Virus record (IMG/VR): IMGVR_UViG_3300017697_002774
Location: 1 to 46,487 of that record
DNA from: a virus
Length of the DNA stretch: 46,487 nt
Reading direction: 5' to 3' (one strand)
A model generated the notes under the pieces. It worked only from the letters and a program-made list of their open reading frames with translations, searched no databases and had not been told where the DNA came from. This document shows, piece after piece, positions 1 through 7,875 of this stretch. The position numbers and the translations under genes are program-made. The first letter of the stretch is position 1; each line of letters starts with the position of its first letter.

Positions 1-1
1 C

Positions 2-46
2 ATTGCTGGTAATCAAACATACTCAGTTAATATTACATCAATTTAA
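2..46 (+). CDS. C-terminal end of a truncated gene, product unknown
   Basis: An open frame enters from the left edge and ends at TAA 44-46, leaving the residues IAGNQTYSVNITSI. The alternation of small and hydrophobic residues is what one sees at the end of a beta-rich structural protein, but 14 residues cannot identify it. A ribosome binding site (AAGGA at about 49-53) for the next gene follows directly, so this gene probably shares its transcript with the small-protein cluster. Only the edge position and the stop codon are seen; the rest is inference. Confidence 0.35.
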   Translation: MAGNQTYSVNITSI

Positions 47-61
47 TTAAGGAATAAGAAA

Positions 62-202
62 ATGAATAACGAACAATTTGAACAGTTAATGACATTAGGT
101 AACAACGTAGTTGACTCTATGTTTGCTTTCGGTTTAACCTATGTATTAGTAGGTGCGGTAGTAAGCATTATTTCTATTATAGCTGCTGTCGGTAGGCGTT
201 GA
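62..202 (+). CDS. 46-residue single-span membrane protein
   Basis: ATG at 62 is preceded by an AAGGA-type ribosome binding site about 8 nt upstream, and the frame closes at TGA 200-202. The product has a polar N-terminus (MNNEQFEQLMTLGNN) and then one hydrophobic stretch from about residue 20 to 43, ending in two arginines, so a single inner-membrane span with a short basic tail is likely. The stop codon overlaps the next start (TTGA), which suggests translational coupling. Small one-span phage proteins include holin accessories and host-takeover factors, but nothing here chooses between them. Too short for database naming by eye. Confidence 0.6.
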   Translation: MNNEQFEQLMTLGNNVVDSMFAFGLTYVLVGAVVSIISIIAAVGRR

Positions 203-426
203 GCAAAGTGACAGAAGTATCACCATCAATGGTTAACCCTATACATGTAGTGCCTATGTTAGCACCACGTAAGACAGGACCAGTGGTGATACAACCAGGA
301 CAGTTGTACACAGTAGAGCGCAATGGTGTTGAATATAAGTTACAAGACTATATGACAGTACGCCCAGGTTCAGCACCATACGCATCAACTAAAGAACTAT
401 ACAGTAAGAGGTTATGGATAGTATGA
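199..426 (+). CDS. Hypothetical 75-residue phage protein
   Basis: The frame begins at TTG 199, overlapping the TGA of the preceding gene, and ends at TGA 424-426, which overlaps the next ATG (ATGA). A GTG at 208 is an alternative start. The product is soluble-looking, proline-rich in its first half (VVPMLAPRKTGPVVIQPGQL) and basic near the end. No catalytic motif or membrane segment is visible. Overlap with both neighbours argues that it is a real, coupled member of the cluster. I do not recognise a family. Confidence 0.55.
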   Translation: MSKVTEVSPSMVNPIHVVPMLAPRKTGPVVIQPGQLYTVERNGVEYKLQDYMTVRPGSAPYASTKELYSKRLWIV

Positions 427-536
427 CAGTCATACCACTAGACAAAGATAACCGTATGCTTCGTATAGGATTCGGTAAGAACAAAGGATCATGGTTCGCT
501 AGAATAGACTTATGGTGTATAGGTATACGACTATGA
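423..536 (+). CDS. 37-residue basic small protein
   Basis: ATG at 423 overlaps the previous stop codon and TGA at 534-536 overlaps the next ATG, so it lies in a chain of ATGA-coupled genes. The product is short and basic, with the core RMLRIGFGKNKGSWFARIDLW. It resembles, from memory, very small conserved proteins with an LRxGFGxNxGxWFxRIDLW pattern found near membrane-protein genes in aquatic phages; this recollection is not verified. Function unknown. Confidence 0.5.
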   Translation: MTVIPLDKDNRMLRIGFGKNKGSWFARIDLWCIGIRL

Positions 537-628
537 AGATGCACGATAGATTCCTATTCCTTCTCATAACCATCTATGGTGTTATCGTACTAACTACGAT
601 GTACTACCATGAATCAGGCTTATTATAA
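533..628 (+). CDS. 31-residue single-span membrane peptide
   Basis: ATG at 533 overlaps the previous stop (ATGA) and the frame ends at TAA 626-628. After MKMHDR the peptide is almost wholly hydrophobic (FLFLLITIYGVIVLTTMYY), which gives one membrane span with a basic N-terminus. With the 46-residue gene upstream this makes two tiny membrane proteins in the same coupled string. The arrangement would suit a lysis accessory or an envelope-modifying pair, but no lipobox, spanin feature or endolysin gene is seen nearby. Function unknown. Confidence 0.5.
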   Translation: MKMHDRFLFLLITIYGVIVLTTMYYHESGLL

Positions 629-646
629 ACTAAACGAGGTATCAAC

Positions 647-1153
647 ATGCAACGATATAGAATTACTCCGCAATTTAAGAAGAGCGTAGTAGAAACAGAA
701 GTCTACAGTAAGAAAGGCATTGATGGTAAGTATATCTATGCTGGTAAAGAACTAGGCTGGCGTACTGGTGAATTCATTATTACTGTACCCGAAACCGATG
801 AAGAGATTACCCAATGGGTAGAGACTATGAATAATAATGGTTGTCATTGGACACGACCACAGGTAACACAAATGTTACTAGATGGTCTTAACCCTTTCCT
901 ACCATCGGAAGACGATACCTTTGTAGAGTTAGACGACTATGACTACGAAATGGAATCAACGTGGGACGGATGTTGGGAAGATTGGAACATTGAAGGTATC
1001 AACGATGATGCTAAGTGTGAACTACTCATTGAACAGATTACCGAAGGCTATAACGAATCGTATGAAGATTGGATGGAAGAGAATGATTGGGAGTTCGTAT
1101 CACACACTACTGAGTTACATTGTAACCCATATATAGAAGAAATAGTAGAATGA
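647..1153 (+). CDS. Acidic hypothetical protein, 168 residues
   Basis: ATG 647 follows an ACGAGG-like ribosome binding site and the frame ends at TGA 1151-1153, one base before the next ATG. The N-terminal 50 residues look folded (MQRYRITPQFKKSVVETEVY, then GWRTGEFIITVPETDEE). The second half is extremely acidic and tryptophan-rich, with repeated WEDWNIE and YEDWMEENDW-like segments. Acidic phage proteins of this kind sometimes mimic DNA or block host nucleic-acid enzymes, but no such function can be assigned here. No catalytic motif is visible. Confidence 0.6.
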   Translation: MQRYRITPQFKKSVVETEVYSKKGIDGKYIYAGKELGWRTGEFIITVPETDEEITQWVETMNNNGCHWTRPQVTQMLLDGLNPFLPSEDDTFVELDDYDYEMESTWDGCWEDWNIEGINDDAKCELLIEQITEGYNESYEDWMEENDWEFVSHTTELHCNPYIEEIVE

Positions 1154-1375
1154 ATGCCTCATAAACTAACCGATGCGCAGAAAGAAGAAGATCGTAGAAC
1201 GAGGATTCAACATCCTCATATGATTAAGTCTAAAGCGCATTGGGATTGGGAATCTGGTTATGGTGATATGCAAGTACCACCTACTGTAATACCTAACCCT
1301 AAATCTAATCATACAACAAAGATTGTAGTATGTACTATTATCATTGTCTTAGCGGCACTGTATGTATTACTTTAG
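1154..1375 (+). CDS. 73-residue tail-anchored membrane protein
   Basis: The ATG directly abuts the stop of the acidic gene. The first 55 residues are polar and charged, with a basic-acidic start (MPHKLTDAQKEEDRRTRIQ), and the last 17 (IVVCTIIIVLAALYVLL) form a membrane span at the extreme C-terminus. This predicts a tail-anchored protein with its soluble part in the cytoplasm. It is the last full-length gene before the terminator region. Family unknown. Confidence 0.55.
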   Translation: MPHKLTDAQKEEDRRTRIQHPHMIKSKAHWDWESGYGDMQVPPTVIPNPKSNHTTKIVVCTIIIVLAALYVLL

Positions 1376-1384
1376 GAGACTACT

Positions 1385-1423
1385 GTGAGTTTACTTATGT
1401 GGGATTGTTTAATAACATCGTAG
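1385..1423 (+). CDS. Possible 12-codon peptide behind a strong ribosome site
   Basis: A GTG at 1385 lies 6 nt after AGGAG (1374-1378), a better ribosome binding site than most genes here have, and the frame VSLLMWDCLITS ends at TAG 1421-1423. It sits just before the terminator hairpins. It could be a true micro-peptide, or the remains of a decayed gene. Evidence is only the spacing of the site and start. Confidence 0.2.
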   Translation: MSLLMWDCLITS

Positions 1424-1432
1424 TTAATCTAT

Positions 1433-1460
1433 AAAAAAAATCGCAGCGACATTAGTCGCT
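1433..1460 (-). terminator. Hairpin terminator for the leftward operon (distal)
   Basis: AGCGAC (1445-1450) pairs with GTCGCT (1455-1460) around a 4-nt loop. On the minus strand the hairpin is followed, after a few bases, by a run of eight T (forward A-run 1433-1440). This fits a rho-independent terminator that backs up the one at 1527-1555. The stem is only 6 bp, so efficiency is uncertain. Confidence 0.5.
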
Positions 1461-1526
1461 AGTAATAATTATGCGCCGCTGTGTAAAACTTAAAGAATAA
1501 TTATACAAGCGTTTTAAAAAAATTAC

Positions 1527-1555
1527 AAAAAAAAAATAGCAGCGACTTTGTCGCT
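1527..1555 (-). terminator. Hairpin terminator for the leftward operon (proximal)
   Basis: AGCGAC (1541-1546) and GTCGCT (1550-1555) form the same 6-bp stem as the hairpin 90 bp to the left. On the minus strand a run of ten T follows after a 4-nt gap (forward A-run 1527-1536). It lies 36 bp beyond the stop codon of the last leftward gene, the right place to end that operon. Confidence 0.6.
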
Positions 1556-1584
1556 AATAGTTTCGCTGGCGAAACTATTTTGCT
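1556..1584 (+). terminator. Strong hairpin terminator, mainly for the rightward cluster
   Basis: AATAGTTTCG (1556-1565) is perfectly complementary to 1570-1579, with at most an 11-bp stem, and on the plus strand it is followed by TTTGCTTTT. This fits termination of rightward transcription from the small-protein cluster. On the minus strand the same hairpin opens the terminator stack of the converging operon. Confidence 0.6.
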
Positions 1585-1590
1585 TTTCCC

Positions 1591-2142
1591 TTAGCGCACT
1601 AACAAGTCTGGCGACTCTATATAACACGATTGTTCTACTGACTTGAAGATAGATGCTTTTACAAACACGAGATCCACCTGTATAAGCATCATGCTTCTTC
1701 TGTAAATTGGTTCTATTACGTCCATTAGTGCCCAGTCATTCTCTCTCATCCAATTACATATGTTTAAAAACTTACCATCGTCTAATACACACTCAATCAT
1801 GATCGCACTAGTATTTAATAATATATTAGTTGAACCTTTTAGTATCGCTATCTCGGGTCCATCTACATCTATTTTATAGAATGCGTTATTGAATAATGTG
1901 TTACTTAATATATCATCTAAGTGTAGGTCTTCTCCTAACTCTACAATATTAGAATGATCACTAAACTTAGGATCCTTGTCGTAATTATAATGTGGTAAAT
2001 CTGGGAACACTGCATCTAAGAAGTAGGTAGGCTCACCAGTAACGTCACCACTGCCTATATCTATAATAGCGTCAAATTTAATACGTTCCCTCAACCATGT
2101 GAGTCGTTCAATAGGACATGGTCTGTCTTTAATCCAACTCAT
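1591..2142 (-). CDS. FkbM-family SAM-dependent methyltransferase
   Basis: The 183-residue product has a glycine-rich SAM-binding segment (IDIGSGDVTGEP, residues 27-38) and the signature FYKIDVDGPEIAILKGS (about 88-104), which corresponds to the K(I/L)DVEGxExxxLKG block of FkbM methyltransferases. Members of that family typically O-methylate sugars or related metabolites. It is shorter than many FkbM proteins but carries the core. Its start overlaps the stop of the SDR gene by 4 nt, so the two are co-translated. That supports a role in methylating a sugar made or transferred by its neighbours, though the acceptor is unknown. It is the last gene before the leftward terminators. Confidence 0.8.
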   Translation of the reverse strand: MSWIKDRPCPIERLTWLRERIKFDAIIDIGSGDVTGEPTYFLDAVFPDLPHYNYDKDPKFSDHSNIVELGEDLHLDDILSNTLFNNAFYKIDVDGPEIAILKGSTNILLNTSAIMIECVLDDGKFLNICNWMRENDWALMDVIEPIYRRSMMLIQVDLVFVKASIFKSVEQSCYIESPDLLVR

Positions 2143-3068
2143 ATGTTGCGTCCAGTTCTTGTTTTAAATGAATCAATGGTCAGTGATAAACCATCATGTC
2201 TAGATACGATGGGGTTCCATTGTAACATGTCTATTGCTTTGGTTATGTCAGGACATCGTCTAGATGGGTCGTCTGCGACACGAGACTCATATATTATATT
2301 GCTTGAACTATCAGATATTTCAATGATATCATTTACTAGTTCTAACAACGTCACCTCGTCAGGATTGCCTATGTTCACGGGAGTGGACACCTTGCTATTA
2401 GCCAGATATATTAATCCTAATACGGTATCACTAACGTAACAAAAACTTCTTGTTTGCAATCCATCTCCGTGAATGGTAATGTCATCTCCGCTTAATGCTT
2501 GGCATATAAAATTGCTTACTGCTCTTCCGTCATTGAATTCCATTGTGGGACCATATGTATTAAAAATTCGTGCGATACGTGTGTGAGCAGAACTTAGCAT
2601 ACACATAGTTTCTGCTACCCTCTTACCCTCATCGTAACATGCTCTGGGACCTAATGCATTTACATTGCCCCAATAACTTTCGCGCTGTGGGTGTTCAAGT
2701 GGGTCGCCATATGTTTCACTCGTGCTTGCTTGTATTAATATTGCGTCACTTGTTTCAGCCAACACAAGCATATTCCTGACACCGTTTATATTTGTATCTA
2801 ATGTATATTGTGGGTCACGTTGATAATGCACAGGACTTGCTGGACATGCTAGATTATATATTTGATCGTAATCAGTATCCCACATGCGAGTCTGCTGTAT
2901 GTCCCATTCAATAAAATGATAAGATGTATTATCTGCCCAACAATCTATATTATGTGGGTCACTAGTATAAAAGTTATCTACGCCATGTACTTCATGACCA
3001 CCATCTAATAGTTGACGTGTTAATTCTATTCCTAGTAATCCAGCAGCGCCAGTTATTAATATTTTCAT
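2139..3068 (-). CDS. UDP-glucuronate decarboxylase-like SDR (UDP-xylose synthase type)
   Basis: An extended short-chain dehydrogenase of about 309 residues. Numbering from the chosen start, it has an NAD-binding GAAGLLG (7-13), NLACPASPVHYQ in the region typical of UDP-glucuronate decarboxylases, STSETYGDP (115-123), and the catalytic YDEGK (Y145, K149) within GPRACYDEGKRVAET. These blocks closely match enzymes that convert UDP-glucuronate to UDP-xylose in the cytoplasm. I chose the ATG at 3068 because MKILITG is the usual start and its ATGA overlaps the stop of the upstream glycosyltransferase gene; an ATG at 3077 is possible. A dTDP-glucose dehydratase-like activity is less likely. The product should feed a sugar-transfer step in the same island. 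Confidence 0.85.
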   Translation of the reverse strand: MKILITGAAGLLGIELTRQLLDGGHEVHGVDNFYTSDPHNIDCWADNTSYHFIEWDIQQTRMWDTDYDQIYNLACPASPVHYQRDPQYTLDTNINGVRNMLVLAETSDAILIQASTSETYGDPLEHPQRESYWGNVNALGPRACYDEGKRVAETMCMLSSAHTRIARIFNTYGPTMEFNDGRAVSNFICQALSGDDITIHGDGLQTRSFCYVSDTVLGLIYLANSKVSTPVNIGNPDEVTLLELVNDIIEISDSSSNIIYESRVADDPSRRCPDITKAIDMLQWNPIVSRHDGLSLTIDSFKTRTGRNI

Positions 3069-3808
3069 ATATGCCATAATCCTAACTTTTTTAAACTTGC
3101 AATCTTTGCTGTATCGCCAAGATATTCTTTAGTGTTATCCCAATCTTCATATGCATACTTCCCAGTGATGTGAAATATACTCCACTCTGCTGTTTGATTA
3201 AAGTTATGTCCAGTAGGGTATTTATATGGTGACAATAGAGCGATACGAGTATCTTGTCTATGCTTTATGGTGGTATTGACAAATTTCTGACATGTACCAT
3301 CTTGTCGGTATCCGTTGTCATATAGATAAGAAATGTTGCATATATCAATATTGGTTTGTGTATTGCGCATACCGAACAATCCAGTACCGCAATTATATTC
3401 ATTGTGTGTCGGTAATGGATTTCCTAGCCACCCATATTGCTTTACGCTCTGACATATGATGTCGTTGTCTTCTAGTAATCTTTCTACATCATGAGTATAG
3501 TTTGTTTGTGTGACACAGTCTACATCAGTATAGAACCAATTCTTGCCAGCGTTCATTATCTGTTGTCCTATAATAAATTTGTATACGAACACATGGTGAT
3601 CTTCTTTTAATACTAATACAGTTGGATTGATGTCTTTTATTGCTTCGTACATTTCGGTATCTAGTGCTACAAACAAGATAGGTATACCAAGTAACTTACA
3701 ACTCTGTAGCCAGTTCAGTGTTAAAGACAGTACGCCTATATCTCCCATGCACCAGTATACGGTGTCGGTGTCTATGGTATTACAGTAATCATTTATTGAC
3801 TGTGGCAT
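3065..3808 (-). CDS. GT-A-like nucleotide-sugar transferase
   Basis: The 247-residue protein has a GT-A-type layout: a Rossmann-like N-terminal half (GIPILFVALDTEMYEAI), then WFYTDVDCV with a DxD motif at residues 95-97, which in this fold holds the metal and sugar-nucleotide. It later carries NCGTGLFGMR and a C-terminal HITGKYAYEDW. This fits the broad nucleotide-diphospho-sugar transferase group. A clear AGGAG ribosome site precedes the ATG, and the start overlaps the fusion gene by 20 nt. Placed between a UDP-xylose synthase-like gene and a dehydrogenase fusion, it may use the sugar they make. Donor and acceptor are unknown. Confidence 0.7.
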   Translation of the reverse strand: MPQSINDYCNTIDTDTVYWCMGDIGVLSLTLNWLQSCKLLGIPILFVALDTEMYEAIKDINPTVLVLKEDHHVFVYKFIIGQQIMNAGKNWFYTDVDCVTQTNYTHDVERLLEDNDIICQSVKQYGWLGNPLPTHNEYNCGTGLFGMRNTQTNIDICNISYLYDNGYRQDGTCQKFVNTTIKHRQDTRIALLSPYKYPTGHNFNQTAEWSIFHITGKYAYEDWDNTKEYLGDTAKIASLKKLGLWHI

Positions 3809-6086
3809 TAGTATCTCCTTGGTAGAATGCTTGTATGCTTGGTGTGCTGACTGTGGTCATTTTTGACTGAATAGGTCCGAGTGATTCATCAATGCCGAAT
3901 TGTTTATCTGCTTTGCTTTGTCTAACTAGAAGACTCACTATGTGTTCATAACTATCTAAGAATTTAGTATCGCCCGGTTGTACATCAATGGGTTCTCCAT
4001 GTTGTATCCAATCGTCTACCACTTGTTCTAGACTATTTTCTCTATTGACTTGTCCGATAATATATCTATCGTTGCCGGGTCTGTCTAAGAATCCAGCTTC
4101 TCTGCATAGATACACGTGTCCGTATGCGTCTACGACTACATCTATTTGTGGGAATCCTTTAGGTAGCATCTGTGCATCTGTGATACAATGCATTGTTGGT
4201 GAGTCTATATCTTGTTGTAATGCATTAAGTGCGTATCCATAATCAATATGTAATTTATTCAGATGTGTACTAGTCCTGCGTTGTTCCACTATCTTGAATA
4301 CTTCTTTTAATTTTTCTCTATTACCGAATGAATCTACTTCGTTTGGTTGTTGGAAATTTTCTCGCAGTGTTATGAAATCAATTTGATCATTTGCTTTTGA
4401 ATTTACTTCTTCTATTAAATCTAATACTTTAAGTAGATCATTTTCAAATCCAGGGAGTATTATATAATTGAATCCAAATCTCAAAGTTTTATTATGCTTC
4501 TTTCTATATTTAAGAAAGTCAATGGTGTTTTGTTTTACACGAGTGAATCCCTGTGCATGTTTAGTTACATGGGTATATACTTCATTGTTACTTCCGTAAA
4601 GACTTATTCGCAATACTTCTAGATCCCAAATGCCTGGGTTGTTATCTAGATACTTTTCAGTTAACAAAAATCCATTGGTATATAGACTGAATTTGAATCC
4701 TCTATCGTATCCAGCTTTTATCAATTTCATTAAGTCTGGGTTCGTCAGTGTTTCTAGTCCTCCACTAAGATAGAATCTATAAGGGTCATTATTAGGTGCG
4801 GTCTGTAATAGATTAATCAGATCAGGGGTGGTTGCTCTTAGTTGTGGTTTTTTATATGATGCATTGGTGTCCATATTACGTCCACAAAAGTGACACCAGA
4901 ACATACAACTCTGTCCTATGTGTAATCCTATTCTTAAAGGATATCCATATTCATTATTTAATACATTATTAATCGTACCGCTTTGTGATAATGGTATGAT
5001 TGTGCTATTCCAATACTGTGTATTTCGTATATCACCGACAATACATTCTTGAATAAAACTTATTTGTTGTAGAACAATGTTTAATTGTATCAATTGTTGT
5101 GTATTAATATTAATTGTTTCACTGATATATTGCTGTGTTACGAATGGATTATGTTTATAGCAGTCAATAATACCAACAGTATATTTTAAATAATCTATTA
5201 GTGTGGTGTCATACCTACTCGTTACCAATCCAGCATCTATTAATGGTTTGCTAATATACAAACCGATGATATCTGTTATGTTATTAAGTTTATTAAATCT
5301 AACGATATCAAGATGTTGCTCTCTTAATGAAGTCACACCATTGATGATAAATTCGTCTACCCATCTATGGTCACTTGCTAGATTTATATTATCATTGTGT
5401 GACAAGAAATCCAATAACTGCTTGTCTAGGGTCGTAGTATCCATATTAAAATCATATGCGATACCATCTATTTTCATATGCCTATCTTCTAATACATTAC
5501 GTTGAAGATCAACACTTATATGAGTTACACCAGACTGCATAGTATACCTAACACCATTTTCGGTTTGTGTGATATCAGTTAGTATATATTCATTACTAGA
5601 CAGAAACTTACTTAGTATGATTAATATATGTGATCCCACGTCTTCAAAGACTGATATGGTTGGGTCACTTATATATAGTTCATTGTGTTTGATCGTATTG
5701 TTATTGCTATGCCAAACTATATCAATTATATTTGGAGTTGTGAGAAGTTCATTGATGCTATCACTGTATGCAAACTCGTACCCTACTTTCAATATGCAAC
5801 CTTGATCATTTGCCAATTGTACTAATTCTTCATACTGTTCTAAGTTTTGTACAAACGGTTTTTCTATTAATACATTTTTTGAATTCAATAGTAACTGCTT
5901 AACAGTTTTATAATGATCGTCTGGTAAATTTGCGACCCAGACATAGTCACTGCTTATGTCATTTATACTTTTCACATTACACAATGCAGCGTTGTTCGTG
6001 TACATCTCTGTTTGTATATTGTTGTTGTGTGCGACTTGTTGTATTACTTTAGCCCAGCGCCCGCCACCTACTATCCCTAATTTCAA
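3789..6086 (-). CDS. Fusion of Gfo/Idh/MocA-type oxidoreductase and radical SAM enzyme
   Basis: One 765-residue frame joins two enzymes. Residues 1 to about 260 look like a Gfo/Idh/MocA NAD(P) oxidoreductase: MKLGIVGGGRWAK at the start, VWVANLPDDHY, the conserved EKP (75-77), and a GYEF segment. Members of that family oxidise or reduce sugars. After a helical linker (about 260-370) comes a radical SAM domain with the CxxxCxxC cluster motif (C394, C398, C401), followed by LSGGLETL and LYTNGFLL. A C-terminal part with DAYGHVYLCREAG recalls SPASM-like auxiliary regions. Each half is recognisable; the joined protein is not one I know. It starts on an ATGA overlap with another radical SAM gene. 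A frameshift artefact is unlikely because the frame is continuous. Confidence 0.75.
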   Translation of the reverse strand: MKLGIVGGGRWAKVIQQVAHNNNIQTEMYTNNAALCNVKSINDISSDYVWVANLPDDHYKTVKQLLLNSKNVLIEKPFVQNLEQYEELVQLANDQGCILKVGYEFAYSDSINELLTTPNIIDIVWHSNNNTIKHNELYISDPTISVFEDVGSHILIILSKFLSSNEYILTDITQTENGVRYTMQSGVTHISVDLQRNVLEDRHMKIDGIAYDFNMDTTTLDKQLLDFLSHNDNINLASDHRWVDEFIINGVTSLREQHLDIVRFNKLNNITDIIGLYISKPLIDAGLVTSRYDTTLIDYLKYTVGIIDCYKHNPFVTQQYISETININTQQLIQLNIVLQQISFIQECIVGDIRNTQYWNSTIIPLSQSGTINNVLNNEYGYPLRIGLHIGQSCMFWCHFCGRNMDTNASYKKPQLRATTPDLINLLQTAPNNDPYRFYLSGGLETLTNPDLMKLIKAGYDRGFKFSLYTNGFLLTEKYLDNNPGIWDLEVLRISLYGSNNEVYTHVTKHAQGFTRVKQNTIDFLKYRKKHNKTLRFGFNYIILPGFENDLLKVLDLIEEVNSKANDQIDFITLRENFQQPNEVDSFGNREKLKEVFKIVEQRRTSTHLNKLHIDYGYALNALQQDIDSPTMHCITDAQMLPKGFPQIDVVVDAYGHVYLCREAGFLDRPGNDRYIIGQVNRENSLEQVVDDWIQHGEPIDVQPGDTKFLDSYEHIVSLLVRQSKADKQFGIDESLGPIQSKMTTVSTPSIQAFYQGDTNATVNK

Positions 6087-6871
6087 AATACGGCACTACA
6101 TCTGCTACACAGATCAATGTCACATCGTTTACCAGCATCAAGTAGTTGTCGGTACTCGCTATACTTTTCATTGTACCATATATCAACAGCACTTGTGTTG
6201 TAGTCAATTTGACCAACGGGGTTACGTTTTCCAAAATCCCAAGGACAAAGATACATAGTTCCATCAATGAATACAAATGCTTCATCGGTTACTTTCTTAC
6301 AAGATGCTTGTAGACTTTCAGTTTGTGTTTCCCACGGATGATCATATAGTTCGGTTATCTGAGCGCAGCCTGGTCTTATGTTATTCCAATAATTTATGAA
6401 ATCTACTTGTTCTAATTCTGTCCCAGGCAAGTTTATCATTCGTACTTGTATATCAATGTTAGGATTATTTTTAATGAAGCGAGTAACGTTATCATATGTA
6501 TTTTTGAATTTTATACCCCTTACTTCATTGAATGTTTTTTCAGTGAAACCATCTACACTGAATCTAACAATGTCAACATATGGTGCAATATTCAATTCCA
6601 TCTTCGCGGTCATGGGTTCCCCGTTGCTATGTATTTCTACAATGGCAGTGGGATCTTGTTTAATGTATCTACATATTTCAGGCATACGAGTATCGACTAA
6701 TGGTTCACCTAACCCAAATGGTCTATATGTAATACCTCTGTTTCTGGTGTCATTGATTATCTTGTAGATCAAATCTATGTCCATGTGTTCTTTTGGAACT
6801 AGGTGATTTGGGCAGAACCAACAAGTAGCATTACAGAATGTGGTTGTTTCTATTTGTATGTATTTGAACAT
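6083..6871 (-). CDS. Radical SAM/SPASM protein
   Basis: This 262-residue protein begins MFKYIQIETTTFCNATCWFC, giving CxxxCxxC at C13, C17 and C20 for the 4Fe-4S cluster that cleaves S-adenosylmethionine. FGLGEPLVD (52-60) corresponds to the GGE-type SAM-binding block. The C-terminal cysteines C191, C209, C250, C255 and C258 fit a SPASM-type auxiliary cluster. SPASM enzymes modify peptides, sugars or alcohols by radical chemistry. The start lies 22 nt inside the aminotransferase gene and the stop overlaps the fusion gene. The neighbours favour a sugar or small-molecule substrate, but this is inference. Confidence 0.8.
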   Translation of the reverse strand: MFKYIQIETTTFCNATCWFCPNHLVPKEHMDIDLIYKIINDTRNRGITYRPFGLGEPLVDTRMPEICRYIKQDPTAIVEIHSNGEPMTAKMELNIAPYVDIVRFSVDGFTEKTFNEVRGIKFKNTYDNVTRFIKNNPNIDIQVRMINLPGTELEQVDFINYWNNIRPGCAQITELYDHPWETQTESLQASCKKVTDEAFVFIDGTMYLCPWDFGKRNPVGQIDYNTSAVDIWYNEKYSEYRQLLDAGKRCDIDLCSRCSAVF

Positions 6872-7875
6872 AAAAGTTTCTCAAACTGTTCTATTGGCAA
6901 GGTAGTCAACCGAATAGCAGTCTCGCTAAAATCATTTGCTTTTCCATATAGTATATTACATGAATCTAAATTATTAATAATTTCATCAGTAGGTTCAAAT
7001 ACAATATGATTCAATGTAGGCTCACTGTATATTTTACAATGACTAAAATATTTATGGGCGTGGTGTATTCCTTCCATATTTCTACGAATGCTTTTTTCTA
7101 CTATGTAATAATGTGTGTGCAAGTATTCAGCGAGTCGTAATGTTATCGCACTGACACTCATGATAGGTCTTATTTTAGTTATCTGTCTCATCGTATCTTC
7201 GTGACCGAATAATAAGCCAAGTCGTGCACCAGCCAATCCCCAACTCTTACTATAACTAAAACCTATTACACAATTTTTATATTCTATCAATGAAAAATAA
7301 TCAGTGTCACAAAAATCCTTATATGTGTTATCTAGAAATATCATAGTCTCAGGGTTATTAATACATAGGTCTTCTATGAATTTTTTAGTAAACACTTTAC
7401 CTGTAGGGTTATTAGGCGAACATATGTAAAAGACATCAGGACTATGCTCATGTAAGTTATCTAATATAGATTGCTCATCTTGATCACACTCTATAATGTT
7501 ATCACATAGATCAATAGAGTTAGTTATACTTCCACGATATGTAGGTGCTATAGTGAGAAATGTACTAGACGATTCAAGCGTTGATTCAAATGCTAACCTA
7601 ATTGCTTCATCACATCCAGCAGTTATTAAAATATTATCATGGCTACATTTGTAGTGATCTGCGAACATATCATAGTACCGTAAAAGATCCTCATAATACA
7701 TCGCGCTAGTCAGGGGGATGAAATGTTTGATTGCTGTTTGTATGTGATCTTTTAATACATCATCATGGTTTTCATTTCTATCAAGGTTTACATACCCTTC
7801 TTCTATTTTTTCTACACGATCTAGTAGTCCGCTCCAGTGCGGGCGCTGTAGTTGCTGTATATTCTTTTTTATCAT
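6850..7875 (-). CDS. PLP-dependent class I/II aminotransferase (HisC-like)
   Basis: The 341-residue product shows the fold-type I aminotransferase motifs in order: an N-terminal NLDRNEN segment, SPNNPTGK (153-160), FLDNTY with Asp182, and FSYSKSWGLAGARLG, where Lys210 should form the Schiff base with pyridoxal phosphate and Arg218 would bind the carboxylate. The overall pattern is closest to histidinol-phosphate-type aminotransferases. Such enzymes move amino groups between small acids or onto activated intermediates. Its ATGA overlaps the preceding small MORN-like gene. It may supply an aminated building block to the radical SAM and transferase genes that follow; sugar aminotransferases usually belong to another subgroup, so the substrate is open. 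Confidence 0.8.
   Translation of the reverse strand: MIKKNIQQLQRPHWSGLLDRVEKIEEGYVNLDRNENHDDVLKDHIQTAIKHFIPLTSAMYYEDLLRYYDMFADHYKCSHDNILITAGCDEAIRLAFESTLESSSTFLTIAPTYRGSITNSIDLCDNIIECDQDEQSILDNLHEHSPDVFYICSPNNPTGKVFTKKFIEDLCINNPETMIFLDNTYKDFCDTDYFSLIEYKNCVIGFSYSKSWGLAGARLGLLFGHEDTMRQITKIRPIMSVSAITLRLAEYLHTHYYIVEKSIRRNMEGIHHAHKYFSHCKIYSEPTLNHIVFEPTDEIINNLDSCNILYGKANDFSETAIRLTTLPIEQFEKLLCSNTYK

Noticed and set aside
939-1136. A 65-codon frame inside the acidic gene
   Set aside because: It is an alternative frame of a well-supported gene with no ribosome site and basic, low-complexity composition.
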